Assembly: GCF_011250565.1 (NCBI RefSeq)
Contig: NZ_JAANMS010000006.1
Span: 1-64,000, forward strand
Direction: 5' to 3'
Origin: Nocardioides sp. IC4_145
GTDB lineage: Bacteria > Actinomycetota > Actinomycetes > Propionibacteriales > Nocardioidaceae
DNA length: 64,000 nucleotides
Position numbers and translations under genes: made by a program. Numbering within the stretch: position 1 is the stretch's first letter; the number at the start of each line of letters is the position of its first letter. Shown one piece after another: positions 35,066 through 43,940 of the stretch. The notes under the pieces were generated by a model. That model saw only the letters and a program-made list of their open reading frames with translations. It made no database searches and was not told the DNA's origin.

Positions 35066-36211
35066 TCAGGAGAGGAGTCGTCGAGGCATCAGGAGGTAGC
35101 GGAAGCCCGGGTCGGTCGCCTCGGCGCCCTCCGGGGCGGACCCGCTGATGACGACCGGCTTCGAGGACTGGGTGAACGCCAGCTCGACCACCGGCTGGTC
35201 GATGGCGGTCAGGCCGTCGAGCAGGAACTGCGGGTTGAAGCCCGTGGTGATGTCGTCGCCGTCGACCTCGGCCGGGATCGACTCCGAGGCCTGCGCCTCG
35301 TCGCCGGAGCCGGCGTCGAGCGTGAGCACGCCGTCGCTGAACGCCAGCTGCACCGCGGTGTTGCGCTCGGCGACGAGCGCGACGCGCTTGACCGACTCCA
35401 CCAGCGCGGCCTTCTCGACCTTCGCGACGGTGAGGTGCTCGTTCGGGAACAGGCTGCGGACCTTCGGGAACTCCCCGTCCAGCAGCCGCGTGGTGGTGCG
35501 TCGTACGCCGCCGGGCGCGTTGCCCTCGAAGCCGATGATGCCCTCGCCCGAGCCGGTGGCCGCCAGCGCGATGGTGACCTCGCTGCCGGCGGTGAGCGAC
35601 TTGGCGGTGTCGCCGAGCACCTTGGCCGGCACCAGCGCGGCGGCGGACTCGTCGGGGGTGCGCGGGTCCCAGCCGAGCTCGCGCTGCGAGAGCCGGAAGC
35701 GGTCGGTGGCCAGCAGCGAGATCGTCGAGCCGTCGATCTCGATCCGCACGCCGGTCAGGACCGGCAGCATGTCGTCGCGACCGGCCGCGGTGACGGCCTG
35801 GGCGACTGCGTGCGCGAACTCGTCGCTCTGCACCGTGCCGGTCGCCGCCGGCATCTCCGGCAGCGTCGGGTAGTCCTCGACCGGCATCGTCTGGAGGCTG
35901 AACCGCGCGGACCCGCAGGTCAGCGAGACCCGGGCGCCCTCGAGCGTCATCTCGACCGGCTTGCTCGGCAGGCTGCGGCAGATGTCGGAGAGCAGCCGCC
36001 CGCTGACCAGGGCGCGGCCCTCGTCGTTGACCTCGGCGCTGAGCGTCGCCCGGGCGGACGTCTCGTAGTCGAAGGTCGAGAGCACCAGGCCGTCGTCGCT
36101 CGCGTCGATGAGCAGACCGGCGAGCACCGGCACGCTCGGTCGGACCGGCAGGCTGCGGGCGGCCCAGGCGACGGCATCCGCGAGCACGTCGCGGTCGACG
36201 CGGAACTTCAC
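35066..36211 (-). CDS. dnaN: DNA polymerase III subunit beta (sliding clamp)
   Basis: A dimeric ring that tethers the replicative polymerase. 381 residues from GTG 36211 (MKFRVDRDVLADAVAWAAR), with GAAGGA upstream. Three clamp domains are recognisable: LLIDASDDGLVLSTFDYE, VLTGVRIEIDGSTISLLATDRFRLSQRELGW, and the C-terminal VISGSAPEGAEATDPGFRYLLMPRRL, where the hydrophobic partner-binding pocket ends. It reads away from dnaA with the ohr/ohrR pair in between. Confidence 0.97.
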   Translation of the reverse strand: MKFRVDRDVLADAVAWAARSLPVRPSVPVLAGLLIDASDDGLVLSTFDYETSARATLSAEVNDEGRALVSGRLLSDICRSLPSKPVEMTLEGARVSLTCGSARFSLQTMPVEDYPTLPEMPAATGTVQSDEFAHAVAQAVTAAGRDDMLPVLTGVRIEIDGSTISLLATDRFRLSQRELGWDPRTPDESAAALVPAKVLGDTAKSLTAGSEVTIALAATGSGEGIIGFEGNAPGGVRRTTTRLLDGEFPKVRSLFPNEHLTVAKVEKAALVESVKRVALVAERNTAVQLAFSDGVLTLDAGSGDEAQASESIPAEVDGDDITTGFNPQFLLDGLTAIDQPVVELAFTQSSKPVVISGSAPEGAEATDPGFRYLLMPRRLLS

Positions 36212-36664
36212 GATTCGTGGTCCTTCAGGTCAGGGACGGACGGGATGCGCATCCTGCCACGTGGGGTGCGGGCGCGGGAGGTTCGGTGTGGTTTGCCCTC
36301 GACCGCTGCTGTGGAGGCGCGCGACCTCGGGAGGACCGGCCGGGTCGTTCGTCCCCAGGGGGAGGGGCCGGGTGGAGTTCCACGGGGGATCGGGATGTCT
36401 GGAGGTAGGGAGGAGTCATAGGTGCAGTGGAATCTGTGGAGGAACCGCGTTCTCCCAGGTCGTGCGGTGCACTCGTGACTCACAGGGGCTGTGGAACCAC
36501 ACGGGACGGCCGGGCTGCCGGTGTGGAGCCCGGCCGTCGGCGCGGAGTGGTTCCTCGGGTTCTCCCCAGATCCTCCCCGTGTAGTTCGTGCCTGCGGGGC
36601 GGGCTGGTCCACAGCGGGAACGACAGGAACGGTGGTTCGCCGGCTGTGGAGGACGCCTGTGGGA
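36212..36664. other. oriC: Candidate origin region upstream of dnaN
   Basis: A 453-base stretch with no supportable gene, on the dnaN side of dnaA, where most actinobacteria have oriC. It contains a cluster of DnaA-box-like 9-mers (consensus TTGTCCACA, complement TGTGGACAA): TGTGGAGGC 36310-36318, TGTGGAGGA 36435-36443, TGTGGAACC 36490-36498, TGTGGAGCC 36532-36540, TGGTCCACA 36605-36613 (one mismatch) and TGTGGAGGA 36645-36653. Most are 6 or 7 of 9 matches, so individual sites are weak; the clustering and mostly common orientation are the evidence. There is no obvious AT-rich unwinding segment. The 515 bases on the other side of dnaA contain a better single box, so the exact origin is unresolved. 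Confidence 0.55.
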
Positions 36665-37081
36665 TCAGGCGACGGTGAGGGTCACCTCGACGTTGCCGCG
36701 GGTCGCGTTGGAGTAGGGGCACACCTGGTGGGCCTGCTCGACCAGCTCCCGAGCCCGGTCGGCCTCGACCTGGGGGAGCGTCACCTCCAGCTGCACGGCC
36801 AGGGCGAAGCCGCCTTCGTCGTTCGGGCCGATCGAGACGTCGGCGACGACCTCGGAGTCGGTCGTGTCAGCGCCGGCCTTGCCCGCGACGAGCTTGAGGG
36901 CGGAGTGGAAGCAGGCGGCGTACCCCGCGGCGAAGAGCTGCTCGGGGTTGGTGGCCCCACCCGGGCCGCCCATCTCCGGCGGGGTGCGGACATCGGCGTC
37001 GATGAAGCCGTCGGTGGACTGGACGTGACCGTTGCGGCCGTCCCCGGTCGCGGCCGCGCTGGCGGTGTAGAGAGTCTTCAT
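36665..37081 (-). CDS. ohr: Organic hydroperoxide resistance protein (Ohr/OsmC)
   Basis: A thiol peroxidase that reduces organic hydroperoxides, normally with lipoylated proteins as reductant. 138 residues from ATG 37081 (MKTLYTASAAATGDGRNG). Both redox cysteines are in their usual settings: AAGYAACFHSAL (about 60) and AHQVCPYSNATRGNVEV (about 125). Ohr rather than OsmC is indicated by the MKTLYTA start and by the divergent OhrR-type MarR regulator. Placement between dnaN and dnaA is unusual. Confidence 0.95.
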   Translation of the reverse strand: MKTLYTASAAATGDGRNGHVQSTDGFIDADVRTPPEMGGPGGATNPEQLFAAGYAACFHSALKLVAGKAGADTTDSEVVADVSIGPNDEGGFALAVQLEVTLPQVEADRARELVEQAHQVCPYSNATRGNVEVTLTVA

Positions 37082-37093
37082 GTGCGCAAACGT

Positions 37094-37105
37094 ATTGTGC
37101 ACAAT
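37094..37105. promoter_or_regulatory. Putative OhrR operator
   Basis: ATTGTGCACAAT is a perfect 12-base palindrome in the 54-base gap between the divergent ohr and ohrR starts. Known OhrR sites are AT-rich palindromes of the TACAATT/AATTGTA type, so this fits a single operator controlling both genes. It is one of the few AT-rich spots in the area. Confidence 0.7.
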
Positions 37106-37135
37106 GGAATAGCGCAAGGGGTTAGCCTGGGTCGC

Positions 37136-37582
37136 GTGACCGACCACCCCCAGCTCGCCCTGGACGAGCAGCTCTGCTTCCCGTTGTACGCCGCCACCCG
37201 TGCGGTCACCCAGCGGTACGCCGAGCTCCTCGCCGACGTCGGCCTGACCTACCCGCAGTACCTCACTCTGCTCGCGCTGTGGGAGGCCGACGGGCCGGTC
37301 AGCGTCGGCGACCTCGGGCGCCGGCTGCGGCTGGACTCCGGCACGCTCACGCCGCTGCTGAAGCGGATGGAGGCGGCCGGCCACGTCTCGCGGCGGCGCG
37401 ACCCGGCCGACGAGCGGCGGGTGCTCGTGGAGCCGACCGCCGCGGGCGCGGCCCTGCGCGACCGGGTGGCCGACGTGCCGGGCCGGCTGCTCGAGGGGAT
37501 GGGGTTGTCCTTCGAGGAGCTGTTGCGCCTGCGCCGCGACCTCGGCACGCTGCTGCAGGGCCTGGACGCCTCCGCGGGCTGA
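37136..37582 (+). CDS. ohrR: MarR-family peroxide sensor OhrR
   Basis: A 148-residue winged-helix repressor from GTG 37136 (VTDHPQLALDEQLCFPLYAA). The N-terminal cysteine in LCFPLYAATRAV is in the position of the peroxide-sensing Cys of OhrR proteins. MarR wing and recognition parts are VSVGDLGRRLRLDSGTLTPLLKRMEAAGHVSRRRDPADERRVLVEPT. Oxidation of the Cys by organic peroxide should release it from the operator next door and derepress ohr. It converges on dnaA with a 46-base gap. Confidence 0.94.
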   Translation: MTDHPQLALDEQLCFPLYAATRAVTQRYAELLADVGLTYPQYLTLLALWEADGPVSVGDLGRRLRLDSGTLTPLLKRMEAAGHVSRRRDPADERRVLVEPTAAGAALRDRVADVPGRLLEGMGLSFEELLRLRRDLGTLLQGLDASAG

Positions 37583-37628
37583 GACCCGGCCCGCCCCTGC
37601 CCGACCCGGCCCGGGCTCCGTCCGGGGC

Positions 37629-39194
37629 TCAGCCCTGGCGGGCCTGCATCTTCACGCGGTTGGTCAGCTCGCTGACCTGGTTGAAGACCGCGCGGCGCTC
37701 GGCGAGCAGCTGGTTGATCTTGCGGTCGGCGTACATCACCGTCGTGTGGTCGCGGTTGCCGAACTGCGCGCCGATCTTCGGCAGCGACAGGTCGGTGAGC
37801 TCGCGGCACAGGTACATCGCGATCTGCCGGGCCATGACCAGGTGCCGCCCGCGGCTGGGACCGGTGAGCTCGTCGATGGAGAGGCCGAAGTACGCCGCGG
37901 TCTGGGCGATGATCAGCCCGGCGGTGATCTCCGGCTCGCCGCCCTCGGGGATGAGGTCCTTGAGCACGATCTCGGCGAGGGTCATGTCGACCTCCTGCCG
38001 GTTCAGGTTCGCGAACGCCGTCACCCGGATCAACGCGCCCTCGAGCTCGCGGATGTTGGTCTGGATCTTGGAGGCGATGAACTCCAGCACGTCCGGCGGC
38101 GCGGTGAGCCGGTCCATCGCGGCCTTCTTGCGCAGGATCGCGATGCGGGTCTCGAGGTCCGGGGGCTGGACGTCGGTGATGAGCCCCCACTCGAACCGGT
38201 TGCGCAGGCGGTCCTCGAGCGCCTCGAGCCGCTTGGGTGCGCGGTCGGAGGTCAGCACGATCTGCTTGTTGGCGTTGTGGAGCGTGTTGAACGTGTGGAA
38301 GAACTCCTCCTGGGTCTGGGTCTTGCCCTCCAGGAACTGGATGTCGTCGATGAGCAGCACGTCCACGTCGCGGTAGCGGCGCTTGAACCGGTCCTGCCGG
38401 TCGTCGCGGATCGCGTTGATGAACTCGTTGGTGAACTCCTCGCTCGACACGTAGCGCACCTTCGCCCCGGTGTAGAGACTGCGGACGTAGTGCCCGATCG
38501 CGTGGAGCAGGTGGGTCTTGCCCAGGCCGGAGTCGCCGTAGACGAGCAGCGGGTTGTAGGCCTTGCCCGGCGCCTCGGCCACGGCCACCGCGGCGGCGTG
38601 GGGGAAGCGGTTGGACGAGCCGATGACGAACGTCTCGAAGGTGTACTTCGGGTTGAGCCGGGTCTCCAGCGCCGTCGGGCGACCGTGGTCACCGCCGGCC
38701 GGGCCGCTGTGCGCGCCGTGGCCGGGGAAGTTGTCGCCGAGGTAGCCACCGTCGGTGGGCTCGGTCCGGCCGACCTCGGCGCCGGGCCCGGGCGCGCCGC
38801 CGAGGGCGTGCGCGTCGACGTCCGGTCGCAACGGCTGGACGGAGGCGAGCGCGCCTTGTCGAGATGTCGACAAGTCGACGTCGGAGTGGACCGGGAGCTC
38901 GGCCGGTGCCTGCTGCGCCGGCGGCGGCGCGACCGCCTCGAGGTCGAGGGCGGGGTTCACCGTCACCGCGATCCGGATCTCGCGCCCGAAGGCCATCGTC
39001 AGGGCGTCCTCGAGCTGACCTCGGAGCCGGCCCTCGAGCTGTCCCCGGGTGAAGTCGTTGGGGACGGCGACGATCGCGGTGCTCTCGTGCAGGGTCACCG
39101 GCTCGCTGGCCGTCAGCCAGGCCCGCTGGTGCGGCTGGAGGTCGTCGACGACCTGTCGCCAGGCGGTGCCGAGGTCCGGCGTGCTCTGGTCCAC
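37629..39194 (-). CDS. dnaA: Chromosomal replication initiator DnaA
   Basis: Binds DnaA boxes and melts the origin. 521 residues from GTG 39194, with GAAGGGGA upstream. Domain I is at about 1-80; domain II is a long Pro/Gly/Ala linker at about 85-175. The AAA+ domain has Walker A GDSGLGKTHLLHAIG (about 220-234), Walker B VDVLLIDDIQFLEGK and sensor LTSDRAPKRL. Domain IV carries the DNA-binding signature NRDHTTVMYADRKI near residue 480. The linker DNA holds a small inverted repeat, CTTGTCGA and TCGACAAG around four bases, near 38854-38873. Confidence 0.98.
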   Translation of the reverse strand: MDQSTPDLGTAWRQVVDDLQPHQRAWLTASEPVTLHESTAIVAVPNDFTRGQLEGRLRGQLEDALTMAFGREIRIAVTVNPALDLEAVAPPPAQQAPAELPVHSDVDLSTSRQGALASVQPLRPDVDAHALGGAPGPGAEVGRTEPTDGGYLGDNFPGHGAHSGPAGGDHGRPTALETRLNPKYTFETFVIGSSNRFPHAAAVAVAEAPGKAYNPLLVYGDSGLGKTHLLHAIGHYVRSLYTGAKVRYVSSEEFTNEFINAIRDDRQDRFKRRYRDVDVLLIDDIQFLEGKTQTQEEFFHTFNTLHNANKQIVLTSDRAPKRLEALEDRLRNRFEWGLITDVQPPDLETRIAILRKKAAMDRLTAPPDVLEFIASKIQTNIRELEGALIRVTAFANLNRQEVDMTLAEIVLKDLIPEGGEPEITAGLIIAQTAAYFGLSIDELTGPSRGRHLVMARQIAMYLCRELTDLSLPKIGAQFGNRDHTTVMYADRKINQLLAERRAVFNQVSELTNRVKMQARQG

Positions 39195-39709
39195 GATGGG
39201 TGGTCCCCTTCTCTCTGCTCACGGTGTTCCACAGCTTTGTCCACAGGTTGTGAACGCGACCCGCTCGCTGTGGAGGAGTCTGGCCGAGACCCGGCACCGG
39301 TTCCGGTGGAATCGGTGTTTTCCCAGGTCAGGCGCCTGTTGAAAACCTCGGTGACCCAGGTCACCGGGCCGGTCGGCGGGCGTCCGCGGGAGGCCGGAGG
39401 GGAATCTCGACGGCCTCGAACCTAACCCCGGCATCGCGCCACCGGCAAGCCGTCATCCACAGGCCCGTAGGCTGGCCTCGGCGGGGCGCCCCAGGCGCTC
39501 TCCGCCGGTTTGACCCTGGGATTCGGCTGCGCGTACCGTTGGCCGGTCGCCCGGTGTCGACCGGTGCCGCACGTCCACGGGAGGTCAGCCTCGCGTGGGT
39601 GGGCGGTGCCAGCCGAAAAGCAGTCGTGGGGCGTGTCCGCACGGATCCACGACGGCACTGCCGATCCCGCCGGGGTCGATGTCCCGAACCACCACCGAAG
39701 GAAGAGCTC
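39195..39709. other. dnaA-rpmH intergenic region with DnaA boxes and palindromes
   Basis: 515 bases between divergent dnaA and rpmH with no supportable gene. It holds a perfect DnaA box TTGTCCACA at 39237-39245, plus weaker TGTTCCACA (39225-39233), TGTGGAGGA (39269-39277) and TCATCCACA (39453-39461). GTTTTC (39317-39322) and GAAAAC (39341-39346) flank CAGG/CCTG as an inverted repeat. GGTGACC-CA-GGTCACC at 39350-39365 is a 16-base palindrome. It must contain the dnaA and rpmH promoters. The boxes could serve dnaA autoregulation or origin function. Confidence 0.6.
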
Positions 39710-39847
39710 GTGAGCAAGCGTACGTACCAGCCGAACAACCGTCGCCGCCACAAGGTGCACGGCTTCCGCCTGCGCATGCGCACCCGTGCCGGCCGCGCCA
39801 TCCTCTCCTCGCGTCGCCGCAAGGGCCGCAAGAGCCTGGCCGTCTGA
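39710..39847 (+). CDS. rpmH: 50S ribosomal protein L34
   Basis: A 45-residue basic ribosomal protein from GTG 39710 with GAAGGAAG upstream. The sequence [18 protein letters not shown], followed by [25 protein letters not shown], is the complete L34 signature. It starts the rightward rpmH-rnpA-yidD-yidC-jag-rsmG block. Confidence 0.98.
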   Translation: MSKRTYQPNNRRRHKVHGFRLRMRTRAGRAILSSRRRKGRKSLAV

Positions 39848-39885
39848 CGGCTGCCGCCGCGCCGCCGCCCAGCTCCGACCCCGCT

Positions 39886-40248
39886 GTGCTCCCACCGGCG
39901 CACCGGTTGGTCGACGCGGACTCGTTCCGTGTCGCCGCCCGTGCCGGGGAGCGAGCGGGGTCGCGCACGCTGGTGGTCCACCTGTGGACCCCCGGCGAGG
40001 GCCGCGACGACCCACCCCGCGTGGGCTTCGTCGTGAGCAAGGCGGTCGGTGATGCCGTCACCCGCAACCGCGTGAAGCGCCGTCTGCGACACCTGGCCCG
40101 GGAGCACGTTCCGTCGCTCCCGGGCTCTGCTGTGCTCGTGGTCCGGGCGCTGCCCGCGGCCGCGGAGGCGTCGTACGCCGAGCTGGGCGCTGACCTCGCG
40201 CACGGCCTGCGTCGCGTCCTGGCGCGCTCCGCAGCGGTGCCGGCGTGA
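39886..40248 (+). CDS. rnpA: Ribonuclease P protein component
   Basis: Binds RNase P RNA and helps mature tRNA 5' ends. 120 residues from GTG 39886 ([21 protein letters not shown]). Family features are HRL near the N terminus, [29 protein letters not shown] with the RNR box, and [18 protein letters not shown]. It is separated from rpmH by 38 bases. Confidence 0.95.
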   Translation: MLPPAHRLVDADSFRVAARAGERAGSRTLVVHLWTPGEGRDDPPRVGFVVSKAVGDAVTRNRVKRRLRHLAREHVPSLPGSAVLVVRALPAAAEASYAELGADLAHGLRRVLARSAAVPA

Positions 40249-40261
40249 AGGCGGTGCACCG

Positions 40262-40516
40262 GTGAAGCACGTCCTCATCGCGCTGCTGCGCGCCTACCGG
40301 GCCGTGATCAGCCCGTTGTACGGCCAGGTCTGCCGCTACCACCCCTCCTGCTCGGCCTACGCCCTGGAGTCGGTCACCGTGCACGGCAGCCTGCGCGGCA
40401 CCTGGCTGGCGGTGCGACGCCTGTCCCGGTGCCACCCGTGGGCCCCCGGCGGCTACGACCCCGTTCCACCCCGCACCAGCGCGGGCCCTTCTCCCTCACC
40501 GACGCAAGGAGCCTGA
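40262..40516 (+). CDS. yidD: Membrane protein insertion efficiency factor YidD
   Basis: An 84-residue protein from GTG 40262. The diagnostic YidD core is complete: [59 protein letters not shown], with three conserved cysteines. It is an amphipathic, membrane-peripheral helper of YidC, encoded directly upstream of yidC with a 4-base gap. Confidence 0.95.
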   Translation: MKHVLIALLRAYRAVISPLYGQVCRYHPSCSAYALESVTVHGSLRGTWLAVRRLSRCHPWAPGGYDPVPPRTSAGPSPSPTQGA

Positions 40517-40520
40517 CCCC

Positions 40521-41518
40521 GTGGACTTCTTCACCTCCATCGGCAGCTTCATCATGACGCCGCTCTACTACGTGATCTCGGTGGTCATGGTGGGGTTCCA
40601 CAAGGCCTTCGAGGCGGTGGGCCTCAACCCCGCGGGCGGCGCGTCGTGGGTGCTCTCGATCGTGGGCCTGACCCTGGTGATCCGTGCGGCGCTGATCCCG
40701 CTGTTCGTCAAGCAGATCAAGTCCAGCCGCAACATGCAGCTCATCCAGCCCAAGGTCAAGGAGCTGCAAAAGAAGTACGGCCACGACCGGGAGCGTCTCG
40801 CGCAGGAGACGATGAAGCTCTACAAGGACGCGGGCACCAACCCGTTCGCGTCCTGCCTGCCGATCCTGCTGCAGATGCCGATCTTCTTCGCGCTGTTCCG
40901 GCTGATCGACCAGGCCTCGCACGGGAACCCGCGCGGCGTGCTGACCGAGGAGCAGGCCGAGCAGTTCGGTGGTGCGGAGCTGTTCGGCCAGATCCCGATC
41001 GCGAACACGTTCCTCAACGCCGACGGCCACCTCGGCGTGATGCTCCTCGCCGCGGTCCTCGTCGTGGCGATGACCGCGACCACGTTCCTCACCCAGCGGC
41101 AGCTGATGAGCAAGAACATGCCGGCAGACGCGCTGAGCGGCCCGTACGCCCAGCAGCAGAAGATGCTGCTCTACGTGCTGCCGGTTGTCTTCGCCGTCGG
41201 AGGCATCGCGTTCCCGATCGGTGTCCTCTTCTACTGGACGACCTCGAACCTGTGGACGATGGGCCAGCAGTTCTACGTCATCCGCAACAACCCCGCGCCC
41301 GGCACGCCGGCGTTCGCCGCGAAGCAGGAGCGTGACCGCGCCAAGGCCGCTCGCAAGGGCCAGCCGGCCGAGGCCACGGCGGTCGAGGCCGTGCCCGAGA
41401 CGCCGGTCGAGCGACGTCCGGCGCAGCGGCAGCAGCCGCGCAAGCAGACCCGACAGCAACGCAAGTCCGGCGGCGGGCAGCGCCCGTCCGGCGGCAGGAC
41501 CGAAGGTGGGAAGCAGAA

Positions 41519-41522
<4 letters not shown>
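40521..41522 (+). CDS. yidC: Membrane protein insertase YidC
   Basis: Inserts membrane proteins alone or with SecYEG. 333 residues from GTG 40521 (MDFFTSIGSFIMTPLYYVIS). It is the short Gram-positive type without the large periplasmic domain. Features: IRAALIPLFVKQIKSSRNMQLIQPKVKELQKKYG, CLPILLQMPIFFALFRLID, ATTFLTQRQLMSKN, and the last helices at VLPVVFAVGGIAFPIGVLFYWTTSNLWTMGQQ. The C-terminal ~60 residues are basic and Gln-rich (RRPAQRQQPRKQTRQQRKSGGG), suited to ribosome contact. Confidence 0.97.
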
Positions 41523-42830
<1,308 letters not shown>

Positions 42831-42857
42831 CCGGGTCGTACAGCGCTCTCCCCGAAG

Positions 42858-42922
42858 TTATCCACCGCTCGGCGGGGTGCCCCTGAGCGTGACTGTCCAC
42901 AGAACGACCGATGTTGTCCACA
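42858..42922. promoter_or_regulatory. DnaA-box-like sites between rsmG and parA
   Basis: In the 102-base rsmG-parA gap, TTATCCACC (42858-42866), CTGTCCACA (42893-42901) and the perfect TTGTCCACA (42914-42922) occur within 65 bases, ending just before the parA start. They may let DnaA influence parAB expression or simply titrate DnaA. Confidence 0.55.
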
Positions 42923-42932
42923 GGAGCCGTCC

Positions 42933-43940
42933 GTGCCGGACCCGACCGATGTTTCACGTGAAACGACCGCGAACCGAGGTTTCACGGTCCGCACGGCGGC
43001 CGACCTGGCGGCATACGGCACGGGGTTCGAGGACGACCAGACGCCGCTGGCGAAGGCCGCCCAGCACAGCATCCTGGCCCGGCAGGGCGCCCGCGCTCGG
43101 CCCGCGGTCCCCCGGCCGGACGCGACCCGGGTGTTCGTCGTCGCGAACCAGAAGGGTGGCGTCGGCAAGACGACGTCCACGGTGAACGTCGCGGCAGCGC
43201 TGGCGCAGCTCGGCCAGCGGGTGCTCGTGATCGACCTCGACCCGCAGGGCAACGCGTCGACCGCGCTCGGCATCGACCACCGCCGGGGCACGCCGTCCAC
43301 CTACGACGCGCTCGTCGACGGCGTACCCCTCGAGGAGGTGGTCGCTCCCAGCGAGGACCTGGAGAACCTGTTCGTGGTCCCGGCGACGATCGACCTCGCC
43401 GGCGCGGAGATCGAGCTGGTCAGCGTGGTCGCTCGGGAAGGACGCCTGAAGAAGGCGATCACGGGCCACCCCCTCGTCGGCACTGCGGAGGAGGCGGGCG
43501 AGGACCGGTTCGACTACGTCATCGTCGACTGCCCGCCGTCGCTCGGTCTGCTCACCCTCAATGCGCTGGTCGCGGGCGACGAGATGCTGATCCCGATCCA
43601 GGCCGAGTACTACGCCCTCGAGGGGCTCGGCCAGCTGCTCGAGACCGTCGAGATGGTCAAGGCGCACCTGAACCCGGGGCTGGACGTGTCCACGATCCTG
43701 ATCACGATGTACGACGCCCGCACCCGGCTCGCCGCCAACGTCGCGGAGGAGGTGCGCGAGCACTTCGGGCCGCAGGTGCTCCGGACCGCGATCCCCCGTT
43801 CCGTGCGGGTGTCCGAGGCGCCGTCGTACGGCCAGACGGTGATGACCTACGACCCCGGCTCCCCCGGCGCGCTGAGCTACCTGGAGGCCGCCCGGGAGAT
43901 CGCGACCAAGCCCCGGACCAGCCAGGGAGCATCCGCGTGA
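42933..43940 (+). CDS. parA: Chromosome partitioning ATPase ParA
   Basis: A Walker-type ATPase that moves ParB-parS complexes. 335 residues from GTG 42933. A ~65-residue N-terminal extension precedes the deviant Walker A NQKGGVGKTTSTVNVAAALA, followed by VIDLDPQGNASTALGI and FDYVIVDCPPSLGLLTLNAL. The second parS is in its first codons, giving the peptide VSRET at residues about 7-11. The stop overlaps the parB start (GTGA). Confidence 0.96.
   Translation: MPDPTDVSRETTANRGFTVRTAADLAAYGTGFEDDQTPLAKAAQHSILARQGARARPAVPRPDATRVFVVANQKGGVGKTTSTVNVAAALAQLGQRVLVIDLDPQGNASTALGIDHRRGTPSTYDALVDGVPLEEVVAPSEDLENLFVVPATIDLAGAEIELVSVVAREGRLKKAITGHPLVGTAEEAGEDRFDYVIVDCPPSLGLLTLNALVAGDEMLIPIQAEYYALEGLGQLLETVEMVKAHLNPGLDVSTILITMYDARTRLAANVAEEVREHFGPQVLRTAIPRSVRVSEAPSYGQTVMTYDPGSPGALSYLEAAREIATKPRTSQGASA
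42950..42965. other. parS: parS centromere site 2, inside parA
   Basis: TGTTTCACGTGAAACG, a perfect copy of the 16-base parS consensus, in the N-terminal codons of parA, where its 14-base core encodes VSRET in frame. Confidence 0.95.

Noticed and set aside
36208-36612. Possible small genes in the dnaN-ohr gap
   Set aside because: All frames here are Pro/Arg-rich with no ribosome-binding site or family resemblance. The region fits an origin or regulatory spacer better.
38854-38873. Inverted repeat in the dnaA coding region as a separate regulatory site
   Set aside because: It lies within the variable linker of DnaA and is only 8 bases per arm. It is noted for its shared TTGTCGA core but not listed as its own feature.
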